Below are positions 32,821 through 41,735 of a stretch of 64,000 nt of DNA, in pieces (positions within the stretch are counted from its first letter, which is position 1; each line of letters starts with the position of its first letter). The DNA comes from Candidatus Babelota bacterium (GTDB lineage: Bacteria > Babelota > Babeliae > Babelales > Vermiphilaceae). Location of the stretch: NCBI GenBank assembly GCA_029262555.1, contig JAJCZE010000011.1:39326-103325 (forward strand), written 5' to 3'. Position numbers and translations under genes: made by a program. The notes under the pieces are model-generated. The model worked only from the letters and a program-made list of their open reading frames with translations. It was not told where the DNA came from and ran no database searches.

Positions 32821-33552
32821 TTAATGTCCTTCACCTTGGAGTGCAAGAGAGAGATACGTGAGGGAAAGCATTCCAAATACAAACGCTTGTAAAAAACCTT
32901 CAAAGAGTCCAAAAAAGATTGTAATTGCAAGGTTGATTCCCGTTGCCAATCCTAAAATTTCTAATAAAAAATTACCTTGAATTGCTTGAAAATAAATGCC
33001 GCTAATAATTGAGCCACCAAATATGTTTCCAAATAGTCGAAACGAGATAGAAACAATCGTCGCCAATTTACCTACTACATTCAAAGGCATCATAATGAAA
33101 AAGGGAGAAAAATAACCTTTAAAATACTCCCATGCACCATTTACCTGTATAGCAGCCCATTGTGTATAAAAGAACGAAACAAGCCCGAGTGCGAGCGTAG
33201 TATTTAAATCTGTGGTGGGCTCTTCCATCCATGGAATGAGCGAAATTGCATTACACCCTAATACGAAGCAAAACGTAGTGGTAATAAATACGAAATGATT
33301 CATTGAAAATTCAGTGAGGCTTTGATTAATGAGATCAACAAAAAATGAAATAAAATTAAGCGTAATAAAGCGCCCAAGGCTTTCTTTTTTAGAAAGAAAG
33401 TAACGGCCTAAAAAAAGTAACGCTGCGATAACTACAAGCGTAATCCACGTATAAATAATGGTTGGTTTATTAATGCGAAAAAATGCATGATCTGTACCAA
33501 ACAAAGGGCCAAGAAGCCATTGGTTCGTTTCTACAATATCAAACCCGCTCAT
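32821..33552 (-). CDS. atpB: F-type ATP synthase subunit a
   Basis: The protein, about 243 residues, has five or six helices and the essential Arg in VSISFRLFGNIFGGSI, with FFGLFEGFLQAFVFGMLS in the last helix. This is the static proton or sodium half-channel. ATG 33552 is 9 nt from an AAGGG; ATG 33558 is also possible. The frame ends directly at the c-subunit gene start and overlaps the preceding small membrane gene by about 14-20 bases. Confidence 0.93.
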   Translation of the reverse strand: MSGFDIVETNQWLLGPLFGTDHAFFRINKPTIIYTWITLVVIAALLFLGRYFLSKKESLGRFITLNFISFFVDLINQSLTEFSMNHFVFITTTFCFVLGCNAISLIPWMEEPTTDLNTTLALGLVSFFYTQWAAIQVNGAWEYFKGYFSPFFIMMPLNVVGKLATIVSISFRLFGNIFGGSIISGIYFQAIQGNFLLEILGLATGINLAITIFFGLFEGFLQAFVFGMLSLTYLSLALQGEGH

Positions 33553-33823
33553 ATGCATATGCCCTTACAGCTAAAAGTATCACCCAAAACATACTGAAAA
33601 AGGTAATTGCACCAAGTATAGATGGTATTATTGTGGATCGCAATAGATACCGGCCCGTAAAGCATAACACCACGATACGCGTCAGAAAGAAACCAATTTG
33701 TTTGATGCGCTGTGCAGCTGCATGGGTTGGATTAAAAATGCTCCTCTGCTGTAACACAAAGGAGCATCCATATACTAATCCTGCAGATGCAGAAATGAAA
33801 AGTATCTGCAGTAAATCAATCAT
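33539..33823 (-). CDS. Small membrane protein of the ATP synthase cluster, AtpI/AtpR-like
   Basis: The 94-residue protein has three helices; the middle one is flanked and interrupted by arginines (FLTRIVVLCFTGRYLLR). Proteins of this size and place are AtpI (assembly factor) or AtpR of N-type ATPases, which also carries intramembrane Arg. Sequence similarity is too weak to choose. It overlaps folC by 4 bases (ATGA) and atpB by about 14-20, so the cluster is translationally linked. Confidence 0.6.
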   Translation of the reverse strand: MIDLLQILFISASAGLVYGCSFVLQQRSIFNPTHAAAQRIKQIGFFLTRIVVLCFTGRYLLRSTIIPSILGAITFFSMFWVILLAVRAYAYERV

Positions 33824-35247
33824 AGTTTCTTTATACCTTTATAGCGCCAGTAGTCGGTAATAAGGCTATTTGATCCAGCAATTACCACCAAACCATATCG
33901 CTCATCAACTGATTTTTGTGCTGCTTGGAATGCTTCTTTAAAGCTTCGAGCAGATTTTGCTTTTATTTTCATACTTTTAATATCGTTACTTACTTTTTCA
34001 GGATCCCATGAGGCGGTATCTGCCTGCCCTGGGACAGAGTTGGTTGGGCAGATGATTACAGTTCCAGATGTTTTTTTGAAAAAGTATCGAAGCTGTTTTA
34101 AGAACTCAGCGATGTTGAGTTGTTCGTTATTATTCCCCAAGATTAAAGTCAGCCCTTTGAGTGGGCGTTGATAATGGAGCAAGCGAATGCCAAGTAATAA
34201 GTTTTGGAATGAATCTAAGCTGCTTGCATTATCAAGTAAAATCGTTGGCTTTTCTTTATCAAGTAGTTGGAAGCGGCCCGGAAGACTATTCATAGTGTCT
34301 TTCCAGAATTGCTCAATAGTGCGTCGTGGATTGAGCTCAGCTTTGCGCTTTGCTTCTAAAGTAGGGCGGCCGCGTTGGCTTTTTGGCTTAACTAATAAAC
34401 TGTTAGAAACGATAACAGTATCTTCTGGTAAAAAATTATTTACATACAGATACGCGATTCGCTCTGCAAGTGCTGCGCTTCTGCCATGAAGTTGCTCATA
34501 CGGGTATGGCAATTGTGCAAGTTTACGAATTGGCATTGCCCAGGTAGCGCCAAACTGCTCTGCATATTTCTGCATAAGGAGTAAATTCATTTTATTTTGA
34601 TCGGCTGATACTACGTGGCTTTTTTTGCTTGCAATCGAAAGTGTTTTTTGAATTGCTTTTTCTGCAAGAACGGCACCTTTTTCACTGTTTTCAAAATCAG
34701 TGATTCGAGTGATTGCGCTAATTTTTGGCTTACAAATGAGAGCCGGATCCCAGCCATTCACGCTGTTTGATTCAAGCAACACAACTTCAGCATTTTGTTG
34801 TGAAAAATAGACAAACGCCATCATGGTAAGTACGTCAAGAGCGTGAGGATTAAGGTCTAAAATAGCCACTACCTGCAAGACTTCGTTTGCAACGTCGGTA
34901 AACTGTTTATTGGAGATTGTTTCCCCATTCCAGCTTAAACGCTCATTATACGTAAGAATGTGCGGCGCGCACAATGTGCCAACCGCAATACCTTCTTCTT
35001 TTAAAAGGCGCGTTGTAAAATGAGTAGTGAGGCTTTTGCCATTCGTACCGCTGATAACGATACTATTTTGCTTTTGGGAAAGATTTCCAAATGCTTTATC
35101 TAATGCTTTTATAGTAGAGAGTGCGGGGTCTTGAAGGGTGGTAGTCCATCGAGCATCTAAGAATTCAATAATCTCGCTATAGCTATATTGCTTGCCGGAG
35201 ACAGTGCCTTTTGATTGAGTCTGCTTTTGCGAGCTGAGATTTTTCAT
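33820..35247 (-). CDS. folC: Folylpolyglutamate/dihydrofolate synthase-like Mur ligase
   Basis: The 475-residue protein has the ATP loop SIVISGTNGKSLTTHFT near residue 65 and LCAPHILTYNERLSWNGETI, the FolC signature (SPHL---NER). It also has VVLLESNSVNGWDPALI and ISAITRITDFE in the central domain. The C-terminal domain shows PTILLDNASSLDSF, where FolC normally has a DGAHN motif. It would add glutamate to folates, but the changed loop leaves the exact substrate open. First gene in the ATP synthase a-c cluster. Confidence 0.78.
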   Translation of the reverse strand: MKNLSSQKQTQSKGTVSGKQYSYSEIIEFLDARWTTTLQDPALSTIKALDKAFGNLSQKQNSIVISGTNGKSLTTHFTTRLLKEEGIAVGTLCAPHILTYNERLSWNGETISNKQFTDVANEVLQVVAILDLNPHALDVLTMMAFVYFSQQNAEVVLLESNSVNGWDPALICKPKISAITRITDFENSEKGAVLAEKAIQKTLSIASKKSHVVSADQNKMNLLLMQKYAEQFGATWAMPIRKLAQLPYPYEQLHGRSAALAERIAYLYVNNFLPEDTVIVSNSLLVKPKSQRGRPTLEAKRKAELNPRRTIEQFWKDTMNSLPGRFQLLDKEKPTILLDNASSLDSFQNLLLGIRLLHYQRPLKGLTLILGNNNEQLNIAEFLKQLRYFFKKTSGTVIICPTNSVPGQADTASWDPEKVSNDIKSMKIKAKSARSFKEAFQAAQKSVDERYGLVVIAGSNSLITDYWRYKGIKKL

Positions 35248-35461
35248 TCTTATTCCCCAGGGTTAAAAATCTAGAATTCGATTTTTTGTTGAATTCAAAT
35301 CGGTTGATTTGAGAGTTGTTACGCGTATTGCTTAGTAGCGTTTTTATACTGAGTATTTCTATTTCAAATGTTATAGCTTACTATAGGATAAAAGGCAAAA
35401 ATGTCAAAGAAGAAATTATCGTGCGAAGTTGAATTGTTTATTTACAAATAAGAGCAAAGAT

Positions 35462-36070
35462 ATGATTCAAAGAGTTGATTGGAATGATTTTATAGCGCTT
35501 GAAGATGTTGCTAAAGCATTGCAGGCGGGTGATGTAGTTGCGGGCAGTTCTGATACCGTTTTAGGATTGCTTGCGGCAGTAACTTTCGAGGGTAAGCAAA
35601 AGCTGGATCAGGTTAAAAAGCGAAACGATATGCCCTATTTAGTATTGGTGGCAAGCGTTGATGAAGCGAAAAAATTAAGCCCATTTTTTCAGACGCAAAA
35701 GGGTGCGCAATTGGCTGATGCCTTTTGGCCTGGGCCATTAACGCTTATTGTGCCAGCACGCAAAGATCTGCCTGAGTACATGAAATCAAAAACGGGTGGC
35801 ATTGCGATTCGAGTGCCTGATCATGCCGGCTTGCAGCAACTACTTTCCAAGGTAGAGACGCTTTTTTCTACGAGCGCCAATCTTTCAGGGCAACCAGTAC
35901 CGCAACACCTTTCTGATTTGGATCCATCAATAGAAGCTCAAATGAGTTATTTGATAGGGGATGATAAAGGAGCCATTGTGGCCTCTACGATAGTGGATTG
36001 CACTCAAGAGCCACCTCACATAATACGAGAGGGGATTGTATCAAAAAACCGTTTAGAGGCCTATTTATAG
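35462..36070 (+). CDS. tsaC: Threonylcarbamoyl-AMP synthase (TsaC/Sua5/YrdC family)
   Basis: The 202-residue protein makes the threonylcarbamoyl-AMP used for the t6A modification of tRNAs. It shows GSSDTVLGLLAA (a variant of PTDTVYGL), QVKKRNDMPYLVLVAS with the KxR motif, FWPGPLTLIVPA, IAIRVPDH and TLFSTSANLSGQPVP. The start at ATG 35462 is preferred over TTG 35429, which has no support; AAGAG precedes it. No long Sua5 C-terminal domain is present. Confidence 0.9.
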   Translation: MIQRVDWNDFIALEDVAKALQAGDVVAGSSDTVLGLLAAVTFEGKQKLDQVKKRNDMPYLVLVASVDEAKKLSPFFQTQKGAQLADAFWPGPLTLIVPARKDLPEYMKSKTGGIAIRVPDHAGLQQLLSKVETLFSTSANLSGQPVPQHLSDLDPSIEAQMSYLIGDDKGAIVASTIVDCTQEPPHIIREGIVSKNRLEAYL

Positions 36071-36076
36071 ACCCTT

Positions 36077-36105
36077 TTGACGATTTTTTGATGTTTTAGT
36101 ATTCT
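36077..36105 (+). promoter_or_regulatory. Sigma70-type promoter
   Basis: TTGACG (36077-36082) and TATTCT (36100-36105) are separated by 17 nt, 51 bases before the ATG at 36156. Confidence 0.65.
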
Positions 36106-36155
36106 TAAAAAAGTGGAATCAACTCTGTATTACAAGGTTTTAATAGGAATATTTT

Positions 36156-36848
36156 ATGAAAAAAATAATCACACATTCGTTGCTTGCTTTAATTGCAGCA
36201 ACATCATTTTCTGCTCATGCTGAATATATGACTGAAGATCAATTGAGGAGCGTGGTTGGTTCGAATTATACCAACACAGCGATATTTTTTAGAGGTGATT
36301 CATGGTTTTTGCCTGCGAAATATTTTACGATTTGCGCAGCGCCGGCAGCAGCTTTAGGATGGGCTACAGGTAAGTATCCGCAAGAAAAAAAAGATGGCGC
36401 TTTGATTTTAGGTGGTTTGAGCGGTGCAACAGGTTTATTTTGTTTTTATGTTGATCGATGGGTACGAGTTCATCAAATGAATCACTTTCTAAAAGAGTAT
36501 GCATCAGTATCACGATTAAAAGATCTTTCAAATGCAGAAGCTGCATTATTGTGTGCTGCTCATTATAAAGATCTTGGTGTGATGAAAGTATTACTTTCGT
36601 ATCTTCCAGAGTTTTTACATGAAATGGGTACATGGGAAGTGTTAACAGAGCTTTACTATGATGAGCCAGATAGCACTGTAACAAATTCTGGATCATCAGT
36701 TCGTCCAGGCTATTCTCAGCAAGGTGGGTGGCATATTGATACTGTGCATCACAACTCAGTATCGCAGGTAAAACATGCGTATATGAGTCCAGAAGTGATG
36801 GCGCGTCGTATGAAGGTATTGAAAAAGAAATTGGGATATACAGACTAA
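36156..36848 (+). CDS. Exported membrane protein of the local family, member C
   Basis: The 230-residue protein has a signal peptide (KKIITHSLLALIAATSFSAHA), then two hydrophobic segments (TICAAPAAALGWATG and LILGGLSGATGLFCFYV). The domain LSNAEAALLCAAHYKDLGVM and LPEFLHEMGTWEVLTELYYD follows and aligns with members A and B near 24.4-25.8 kb. A Ser/Gly/His-rich insert precedes a basic C-terminal helix (SPEVMARRMKVLKKKLG). Own promoter and terminator. Function unknown. Confidence 0.7.
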   Translation: MKKIITHSLLALIAATSFSAHAEYMTEDQLRSVVGSNYTNTAIFFRGDSWFLPAKYFTICAAPAAALGWATGKYPQEKKDGALILGGLSGATGLFCFYVDRWVRVHQMNHFLKEYASVSRLKDLSNAEAALLCAAHYKDLGVMKVLLSYLPEFLHEMGTWEVLTELYYDEPDSTVTNSGSSVRPGYSQQGGWHIDTVHHNSVSQVKHAYMSPEVMARRMKVLKKKLGYTD

Positions 36849-36872
36849 TCTGTATATCAATATAACGATCTT

Positions 36873-36902
36873 AAAGGGCGCTGGGTTCACCGGCGCCTTT
36901 TT
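36873..36902 (+). terminator. Intrinsic terminator
   Basis: An AAAGGGCGC-type arm and GCGCCTTTTT pair (one G-T) around a short loop and end in a T run. Confidence 0.8.
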
Positions 36903-36983
36903 GCTGCCAAAAAAACAATCATTGCGTTTTAAAGTCTCAACTTTTTATGATCACTTTCAAAAGGATTGAAAAAGGAGTGACGA

Positions 36984-37463
36984 ATGAAACGGTCTGCATT
37001 TACTTTAATTGAGCTGATGATAGTTGTGGCAATCATTGCATTTTTGGCAATGGTATCGGTGCCAACATTTACTCGTTTTTTGGCAAAAGCAAAACGTGCT
37101 GAAGCCTATATGAATTTGAGCTCTATTTACGCAGCAGAAAAATCATACTGGGCTGAAAATGGCCGGTATTCCGATGTGCTGAGTGGAAATGGAGGCGTTG
37201 GATGGAAACCAGAAGGGTATAGGGGTGGTGGACAGGGCGAAAACTTTTATTACACCTATGGATTTGGAAGTGGATCAGAAGGGCGCAATTACTTTACCGG
37301 AAAACTGAATACCGCGTCTTCTCATCTTGCCAATTCAAATGCGAGCCCATCAGGATTTAAAGTGGTTGCCGCTGGAGACATTATGGGAAATGGGCGTCCG
37401 GATGTATTGATGATTGATGAAAATAATACGATTACGATAGTGCAGGATGCATTGGCAAGCTAG
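36984..37463 (+). CDS. Type IV prepilin / pseudopilin
   Basis: The 159-residue protein has the class III leader KRSAFTLIELMIVVAIIAFL, where cleavage precedes Phe and Glu is the fifth mature residue. An amphipathic N-terminal helix (KRAEAYMNLSSIYAAEKSYW) and a globular Gly/Asn-rich part follow. AAAGGAG lies before the ATG. It would be processed by the prepilin peptidase encoded convergently next to it. Single pilins of this type can serve pili, competence or secretion. Confidence 0.9.
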   Translation: MKRSAFTLIELMIVVAIIAFLAMVSVPTFTRFLAKAKRAEAYMNLSSIYAAEKSYWAENGRYSDVLSGNGGVGWKPEGYRGGGQGENFYYTYGFGSGSEGRNYFTGKLNTASSHLANSNASPSGFKVVAAGDIMGNGRPDVLMIDENNTITIVQDALAS

Positions 37464-37476
37464 AAATCGTTTTCGT

Positions 37477-38235
37477 TTAACTGCCAAGCAATAAGAGCGC
37501 GATGCGTTCGGCATAGAGTGTATATATAATTGCACCAACGGCCAAAAAGGGGCCAAAGGGTAGTTTTATATTGCGGCGCAATGAGCCATTCAAAAATAAA
37601 TAGATTCCGCCAATGAGTGAACCCAGCAATGATCCCATTAAGAGCGTAGCCCATACGCCAAGCACTCCAGTAAAAGATCCTACGAGCGCCATGAGATCAA
37701 AGTCTCCCTGGCCGATTCCTTGCTTTTTTGTAATCAAATAAAAAATCATTCCAATAGCCCATGGAATAAAGTAGCCAAGGGCTGCTCCTAAAATACTATT
37801 CAATGGATAAATAGAAATCATATCCGCAAAGCTGAAGAAAATGCCAGCAGGTATAAGTGCAAGCGTTGTCCATTGAGAAATGAGCATTGTTTCTAGATCA
37901 GTGCGAATAGTTACGATAAGTGCTGAAAAAAAGACGAAGGTAGCAAAATAGTAGGATTCATCGATTTGATAATAGGCAACGAAAAATGAAATTACTGTAA
38001 GCGCCTCAATCATCGGATAGAGCACAGAGATTGAAATAGTGCAATGGCGGCATTTACCACGCAAATAGGCATAGGAAAATAAAGGAATAAGATCATACCA
38101 AGAAAGCGTTTGAGAGCAGTTTGGGCAAAAAGATCTGCCCAAAACGGTTTTGCCACGAATGATTCGATAACCAACGACATTTAAAAATGATCCCCAACAT
38201 GCTGATAGAATAACAATCAGAAATGGAACCAACAC
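37477..38235 (-). CDS. pilD: Prepilin leader peptidase
   Basis: The 252-residue A24 aspartic peptidase has the N-terminal zinc pairs FCPNCSQTLSWYDLIPLFSY and CRHC. Its two catalytic Asp lie in VTIRTDLETM and GIGQGDFDLMAL (GxGD motif). Eight helices are predicted. The usual IPD after the first Asp is ISQ. It cleaves and N-methylates prepilins; its likely substrate is the convergent pilin gene 13 bases away. It follows rbfA directly, with no gap. Confidence 0.92.
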   Translation of the reverse strand: MLVPFLIVILSACWGSFLNVVGYRIIRGKTVLGRSFCPNCSQTLSWYDLIPLFSYAYLRGKCRHCTISISVLYPMIEALTVISFFVAYYQIDESYYFATFVFFSALIVTIRTDLETMLISQWTTLALIPAGIFFSFADMISIYPLNSILGAALGYFIPWAIGMIFYLITKKQGIGQGDFDLMALVGSFTGVLGVWATLLMGSLLGSLIGGIYLFLNGSLRRNIKLPFGPFLAVGAIIYTLYAERIALLLLGS

Positions 38236-38607
38236 TTAAAGTCTTCCTTCGTCTTTCTGCTTATCAATTAAATCATCGATACGACGTTGTTTATCAAGCT
38301 GTGCATCATATGCAAAACGAAGCTCTGGAGTGTATCGGCCATGAATAGACTTTGAAAGCCCTTGTCGCAATGATGGTTTATAGAGCACCAGCGTTTTGCG
38401 CTTTTTTTCAAATTCTTCTAATCCACCTTGGCAGTGGAAAAAGATACGGCAGCTGCTTTTATTGGGAGAAAGCTCGGCGCGCGTTACAGTGAATCCAGCA
38501 AGAACCGGTTCATCTTGTATGATCTGCATAAAAAGAGATGCAATCGTATGCAATAAAAGAGATTCTTTTTGCGCGTGTTTGATTCTGCTTAGACGAGGCT
38601 TAGTCAT
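38236..38607 (-). CDS. rbfA: Ribosome-binding factor A
   Basis: The 123-residue protein contains the RbfA pattern FTVTRAELSPNKSSCRIFFH and LRQGLSKSIHGRYTPELRF, followed by DKQRRIDDLIDK. It helps 16S rRNA maturation in the small ribosomal subunit. It overlaps rpsU by one base and abuts pilD, so the three form one operon. Confidence 0.9.
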   Translation of the reverse strand: MTKPRLSRIKHAQKESLLLHTIASLFMQIIQDEPVLAGFTVTRAELSPNKSSCRIFFHCQGGLEEFEKKRKTLVLYKPSLRQGLSKSIHGRYTPELRFAYDAQLDKQRRIDDLIDKQKDEGRL

Positions 38608-38831
38608 TATTTACCAGGTTTGAAAAACCCTTGATTGATGATGCGCATCATGTTCATTTTGATAGCACGAACGAGGCGTTTACGACGTTTCTGTGTTTGT
38701 GGCTCAAAGTATACAGTACGTTTCATATCACGCACTACGCCTTCGCGTTCAATTTTCTTTTTAAGCTGACGCAACGCTTTATCAACGTTACCAATCACTG
38801 AAACTTCGATATTAGATTTTTTCTTCGACAT
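38607..38831 (-). CDS. rpsU: 30S ribosomal protein bS21
   Basis: The 74-residue product from ATG 38831 is basic and has the bS21 features: ALRQLKKKIEREGVVRDMKR and YFEPQTQKRRKRLVRAIK. The longer frame would add ten residues not typical of the family. It is followed directly by rbfA; both act on the small subunit. Confidence 0.9.
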   Translation of the reverse strand: MSKKKSNIEVSVIGNVDKALRQLKKKIEREGVVRDMKRTVYFEPQTQKRRKRLVRAIKMNMMRIINQGFFKPGK

Positions 38832-38965
38832 CAAAATCGCCGCCTTTCCGGGTTTGAACATATGGATATTGTCATGAATTTCTATAGATTTGCTCTATTT
38901 ATACTTCAAATAATAGCAAAATAGGCTTTGAGTGTCTAGCATCGTCTCTAAAAGGAATATGCTTA

Positions 38966-40366
38966 TTAGAACGTTGCGTAGAAGCTTGCCATGATAGTAG
39001 AGCTTCTATAGCTATTTCTTTGAGAGATTGGCGCCTGCCAGAAGAGCCCGAGGCCAATATTAGGAGAAATATCATAATTAAGGGCCACATCAATAAATTT
39101 CGCCTTAAATCCAGAAAGCTTTTCAAGTTGTCCAGGCAGGAAAAAGTCAGCATCTTCGCAGTTGCGGAGGGTGATATCATCGGGTTTATGTTCCATTTGG
39201 ATGTATTGAAAGTAGCCAGAAAGCCTATCAAGAAAATGGAACGCTGAAATCTTGCCGCCAAAGTGCCAGTTGTATCCAGGATGAATGCTTACATCCGTAG
39301 TATACGGGAAAATTCCCGTTTGAAAGCAACTCGTAGGGACTCGTACTTTTTCGAAGTTACGCTCAAAGAAATAGGTCATTCCCACTTCTGCACCAACCTC
39401 TATAGACTCTACAAAATCAATATTAAGGCCGCCTGTAAACCCAACGCCGGAGTGATCGTTGTTACCAAATGGTAAAAAGAATGCCCGATCGTGGCTTACT
39501 TCGTCAAGGCGATTTTCATCACCGGGAGATACTGTACCGCCTATTTGGAAAAAGGGAATAATCAGAAAATGAGGCCAATCTTGCTCATCCCGATTAATTT
39601 CAAACCCGCGACGCCAGAATAGTTGTAAACGAACCTCTTCTACAGACGTCTCGCAGTAGTTACAAATATTAAGGCCAATTTCGTGGGCAATAGGCTTGAG
39701 CTCAGACATTAAATACTTTCTAACATTATCGCCAGTAAGTGGTGACGGATCAAATGGGCGGGTTGGATCGGTGCAACTTGTTAAATCAATAAAGCCAGTG
39801 TTTGTTTGGCTCATGCTCACAAGCCCAGTTTTTAAGCTAAGGCCAAATCCGGCATAAATATCAGCTTCGAGTTGAAATCGAACGCCCCGTTTGCGATATT
39901 TGAGCGGTACAGAAAAATAACCAAATTGTTGATCAGGATCAATTTTTGTCCCATCATTCAAGCTGCCAGGCACTACGCCGGGAAAGAGATTAGAAAGGGC
40001 AGTTTGTAGGGTTGGAGCCAATGTTTTGCCAGGAGGAATGGGGCCATATAAGAGCGGGATAATTCCCCAATTGCCGCCTAAGTTACCTAGTTCAGCACGT
40101 TCACCATTAATATCTCGTCCGCGATCAGCGTTTTGGCCGAAGGGCGAAAGAGCAATGCCAACAGTATCACGTTTGCGGGCTGAAAAATCAGGATCGGCAA
40201 CTTTAGTTTTTTCATGAATATATAAAAAGGTGTGCGGATCAAGCGTACTGAATACTGGATAGGGGTCGTTTTTTGCAAGAGATGAAAGACCCAATAGCGG
40301 GCTTTGCATCACTATCAAACAACCAAGGATACAAATTCGAGCAAAGATCGTGCGCGCCATTATCAT
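38966..40366 (-). CDS. Outer membrane beta-barrel protein of unknown specificity
   Basis: The start at 40366 gives 466 residues with a signal peptide (RTIFARICILGCLIVMQSPLLG, split here as RTIFARICIL and GCLIVMQSP). The rest alternates hydrophobic and polar residues in many short strands with Asn/Asp/Gly turns, and ends MASFYATF; a terminal Phe is typical of BAM substrates. Two Cys (LNICNYCE) lie in the middle. No porin family is recognised by eye. Presence of an outer membrane is supported by BamA in this window. Its promoter lies just upstream. Confidence 0.75.
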   Translation of the reverse strand: MIMARTIFARICILGCLIVMQSPLLGLSSLAKNDPYPVFSTLDPHTFLYIHEKTKVADPDFSARKRDTVGIALSPFGQNADRGRDINGERAELGNLGGNWGIIPLLYGPIPPGKTLAPTLQTALSNLFPGVVPGSLNDGTKIDPDQQFGYFSVPLKYRKRGVRFQLEADIYAGFGLSLKTGLVSMSQTNTGFIDLTSCTDPTRPFDPSPLTGDNVRKYLMSELKPIAHEIGLNICNYCETSVEEVRLQLFWRRGFEINRDEQDWPHFLIIPFFQIGGTVSPGDENRLDEVSHDRAFFLPFGNNDHSGVGFTGGLNIDFVESIEVGAEVGMTYFFERNFEKVRVPTSCFQTGIFPYTTDVSIHPGYNWHFGGKISAFHFLDRLSGYFQYIQMEHKPDDITLRNCEDADFFLPGQLEKLSGFKAKFIDVALNYDISPNIGLGLFWQAPISQRNSYRSSTIMASFYATF

Positions 40367-40402
40367 TCCGTTCCCTTTTTGAAAAGATCTAACTCGAAAT
40401 AA

Positions 40403-40432
40403 GATATAGCATTCTCGGTTCTTGTTCGTCAA
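40403..40432 (-). promoter_or_regulatory. Sigma70-type promoter for the outer membrane protein
   Basis: On the minus strand TTGACG (40432-40427) and TATATC (40408-40403) are 18 nt apart; the leader to the ATG at 40366 would be about 30 nt. An imperfect inverted repeat (40441-40467) lies just upstream. Confidence 0.55.
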
Positions 40433-40476
40433 TTGTTGGGAGCAAATGGGAGCAATTCCCGTTTGCTAGGATTATA

Positions 40477-41649
40477 TTAGAACAACTGTTGTACGAGTCC
40501 TTCAGCTGCAAAATAAAAAATTATTCCTGCAGTAATGAGCCCACCAATAGTAATCAGATTTTTTCCACCCTTCCATTCGTCCGGAATGGTAAGCAACGTA
40601 ATCATTGAGAGCACGAACGCAATGAGAATGAGTATCGCCGTTAATGAAAAGAAAAGGTCAATATTATCAAGAAGTGAGAATGTGGTGAATATTCCACATC
40701 CAATCATTGCTACCGCTAAACGCGCAGGGAGCTTTATGCCCCAAATCTGATTTGCAAGTGAAACTAGCAGCGCGCTTGAACCCCATATCATGGAGTGAAT
40801 AGTTCCAATAATTGCCGATAATATAGAGATATGTACCGCTGTTAAAATCCAAGGGTTTTCGGGGAAAATGGATTCTAGCAAAATAGGAAGAGGAATTCGT
40901 GGATCTACAAATAAGCTCAACGGCGTAGAGACAATAATTGACGTTACAAACAATAAGTAAATAACCCCAACGATACTAATAGAGTAGGTAAGTGCGCGAG
41001 GTACATTTTTTTGTGGATCTTTGACGACAGAAAAAAGTGAACTTGCACTTTCAAATCCAAAAAATCCAAATACTACCGCACGTGTAGCTTGTAAAATATT
41101 ACGCATGCCATACGGAGCAAAGGGGGTTAAGTTGGAAAGCTGTGCTTTTGAAAAGCACATGATTGTAGTGATGATAAGAGGAAAGGTAGTGGTTACAATT
41201 AAAACCTGCTGACCAAGTTCAGAGAGCACTACACCAAACATGTTTAAAACGGTAAGGCTTAAGAGGGTAATGAGCCCGAGCGTTTTGGTGGCCACCGTTG
41301 GAAAGAATGTATCTAAATATGCCCCGGCCATTTGCGAAAGCAAGCCCATTGCGATTAATAATCCAAGAAAATAAGATGCACCTGCGATTGAGCCAACCAC
41401 GTGGCCGCCCCATTGCTTTGCATACGTATAGAAAGACCCTTCCTCAGGAAATCGTGCGGCAACTCGTGCTAATGATTGTGCGATGAGCCAGACTGCAACA
41501 ATTACAAAAAGATAGGCAACGATTCCAGCTGGCCCTACGTACATGCCAATTGCTGCCGGTGCGGTAAAAATACCAGAACCGATCATTGCATTCATTCCGG
41601 TGATAGTTGCTGTGGTTACCCCAATCTTAGACACGTCAGTTTGTGCCAT
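40477..41649 (-). CDS. APC-family amino acid permease
   Basis: The 390-residue protein has about eleven or twelve helices. The opening GMNAMIGSGIFTAPAAIG in helix 1 is the conserved unwound substrate loop, followed by RVAARFPEEGSFYTYAKQWG. VVFGFFGFESASSLFSVVKD (helix 6 region) and PRALTYSISIVGV also fit the family. It imports or exchanges an amino acid; the substrate is unknown. Slightly shorter than typical (430-480). Confidence 0.9.
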   Translation of the reverse strand: MAQTDVSKIGVTTATITGMNAMIGSGIFTAPAAIGMYVGPAGIVAYLFVIVAVWLIAQSLARVAARFPEEGSFYTYAKQWGGHVVGSIAGASYFLGLLIAMGLLSQMAGAYLDTFFPTVATKTLGLITLLSLTVLNMFGVVLSELGQQVLIVTTTFPLIITTIMCFSKAQLSNLTPFAPYGMRNILQATRAVVFGFFGFESASSLFSVVKDPQKNVPRALTYSISIVGVIYLLFVTSIIVSTPLSLFVDPRIPLPILLESIFPENPWILTAVHISILSAIIGTIHSMIWGSSALLVSLANQIWGIKLPARLAVAMIGCGIFTTFSLLDNIDLFFSLTAILILIAFVLSMITLLTIPDEWKGGKNLITIGGLITAGIIFYFAAEGLVQQLF

Positions 41650-41735
41650 GATTTTCCTTTGGTTTAAGGGGTTATATATATGCGGACATTCGTTATACTA
41701 GTATAGAATAGATTGTTTGACCATAAAGGGTTTAT

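Noticed and set aside
40441..40467. Imperfect inverted repeat AGCAAATGGGA/TCCCGTTTGCT as a terminator
   Set aside because: Neither strand has a T run after the stem; it may be an operator, but evidence is thin.
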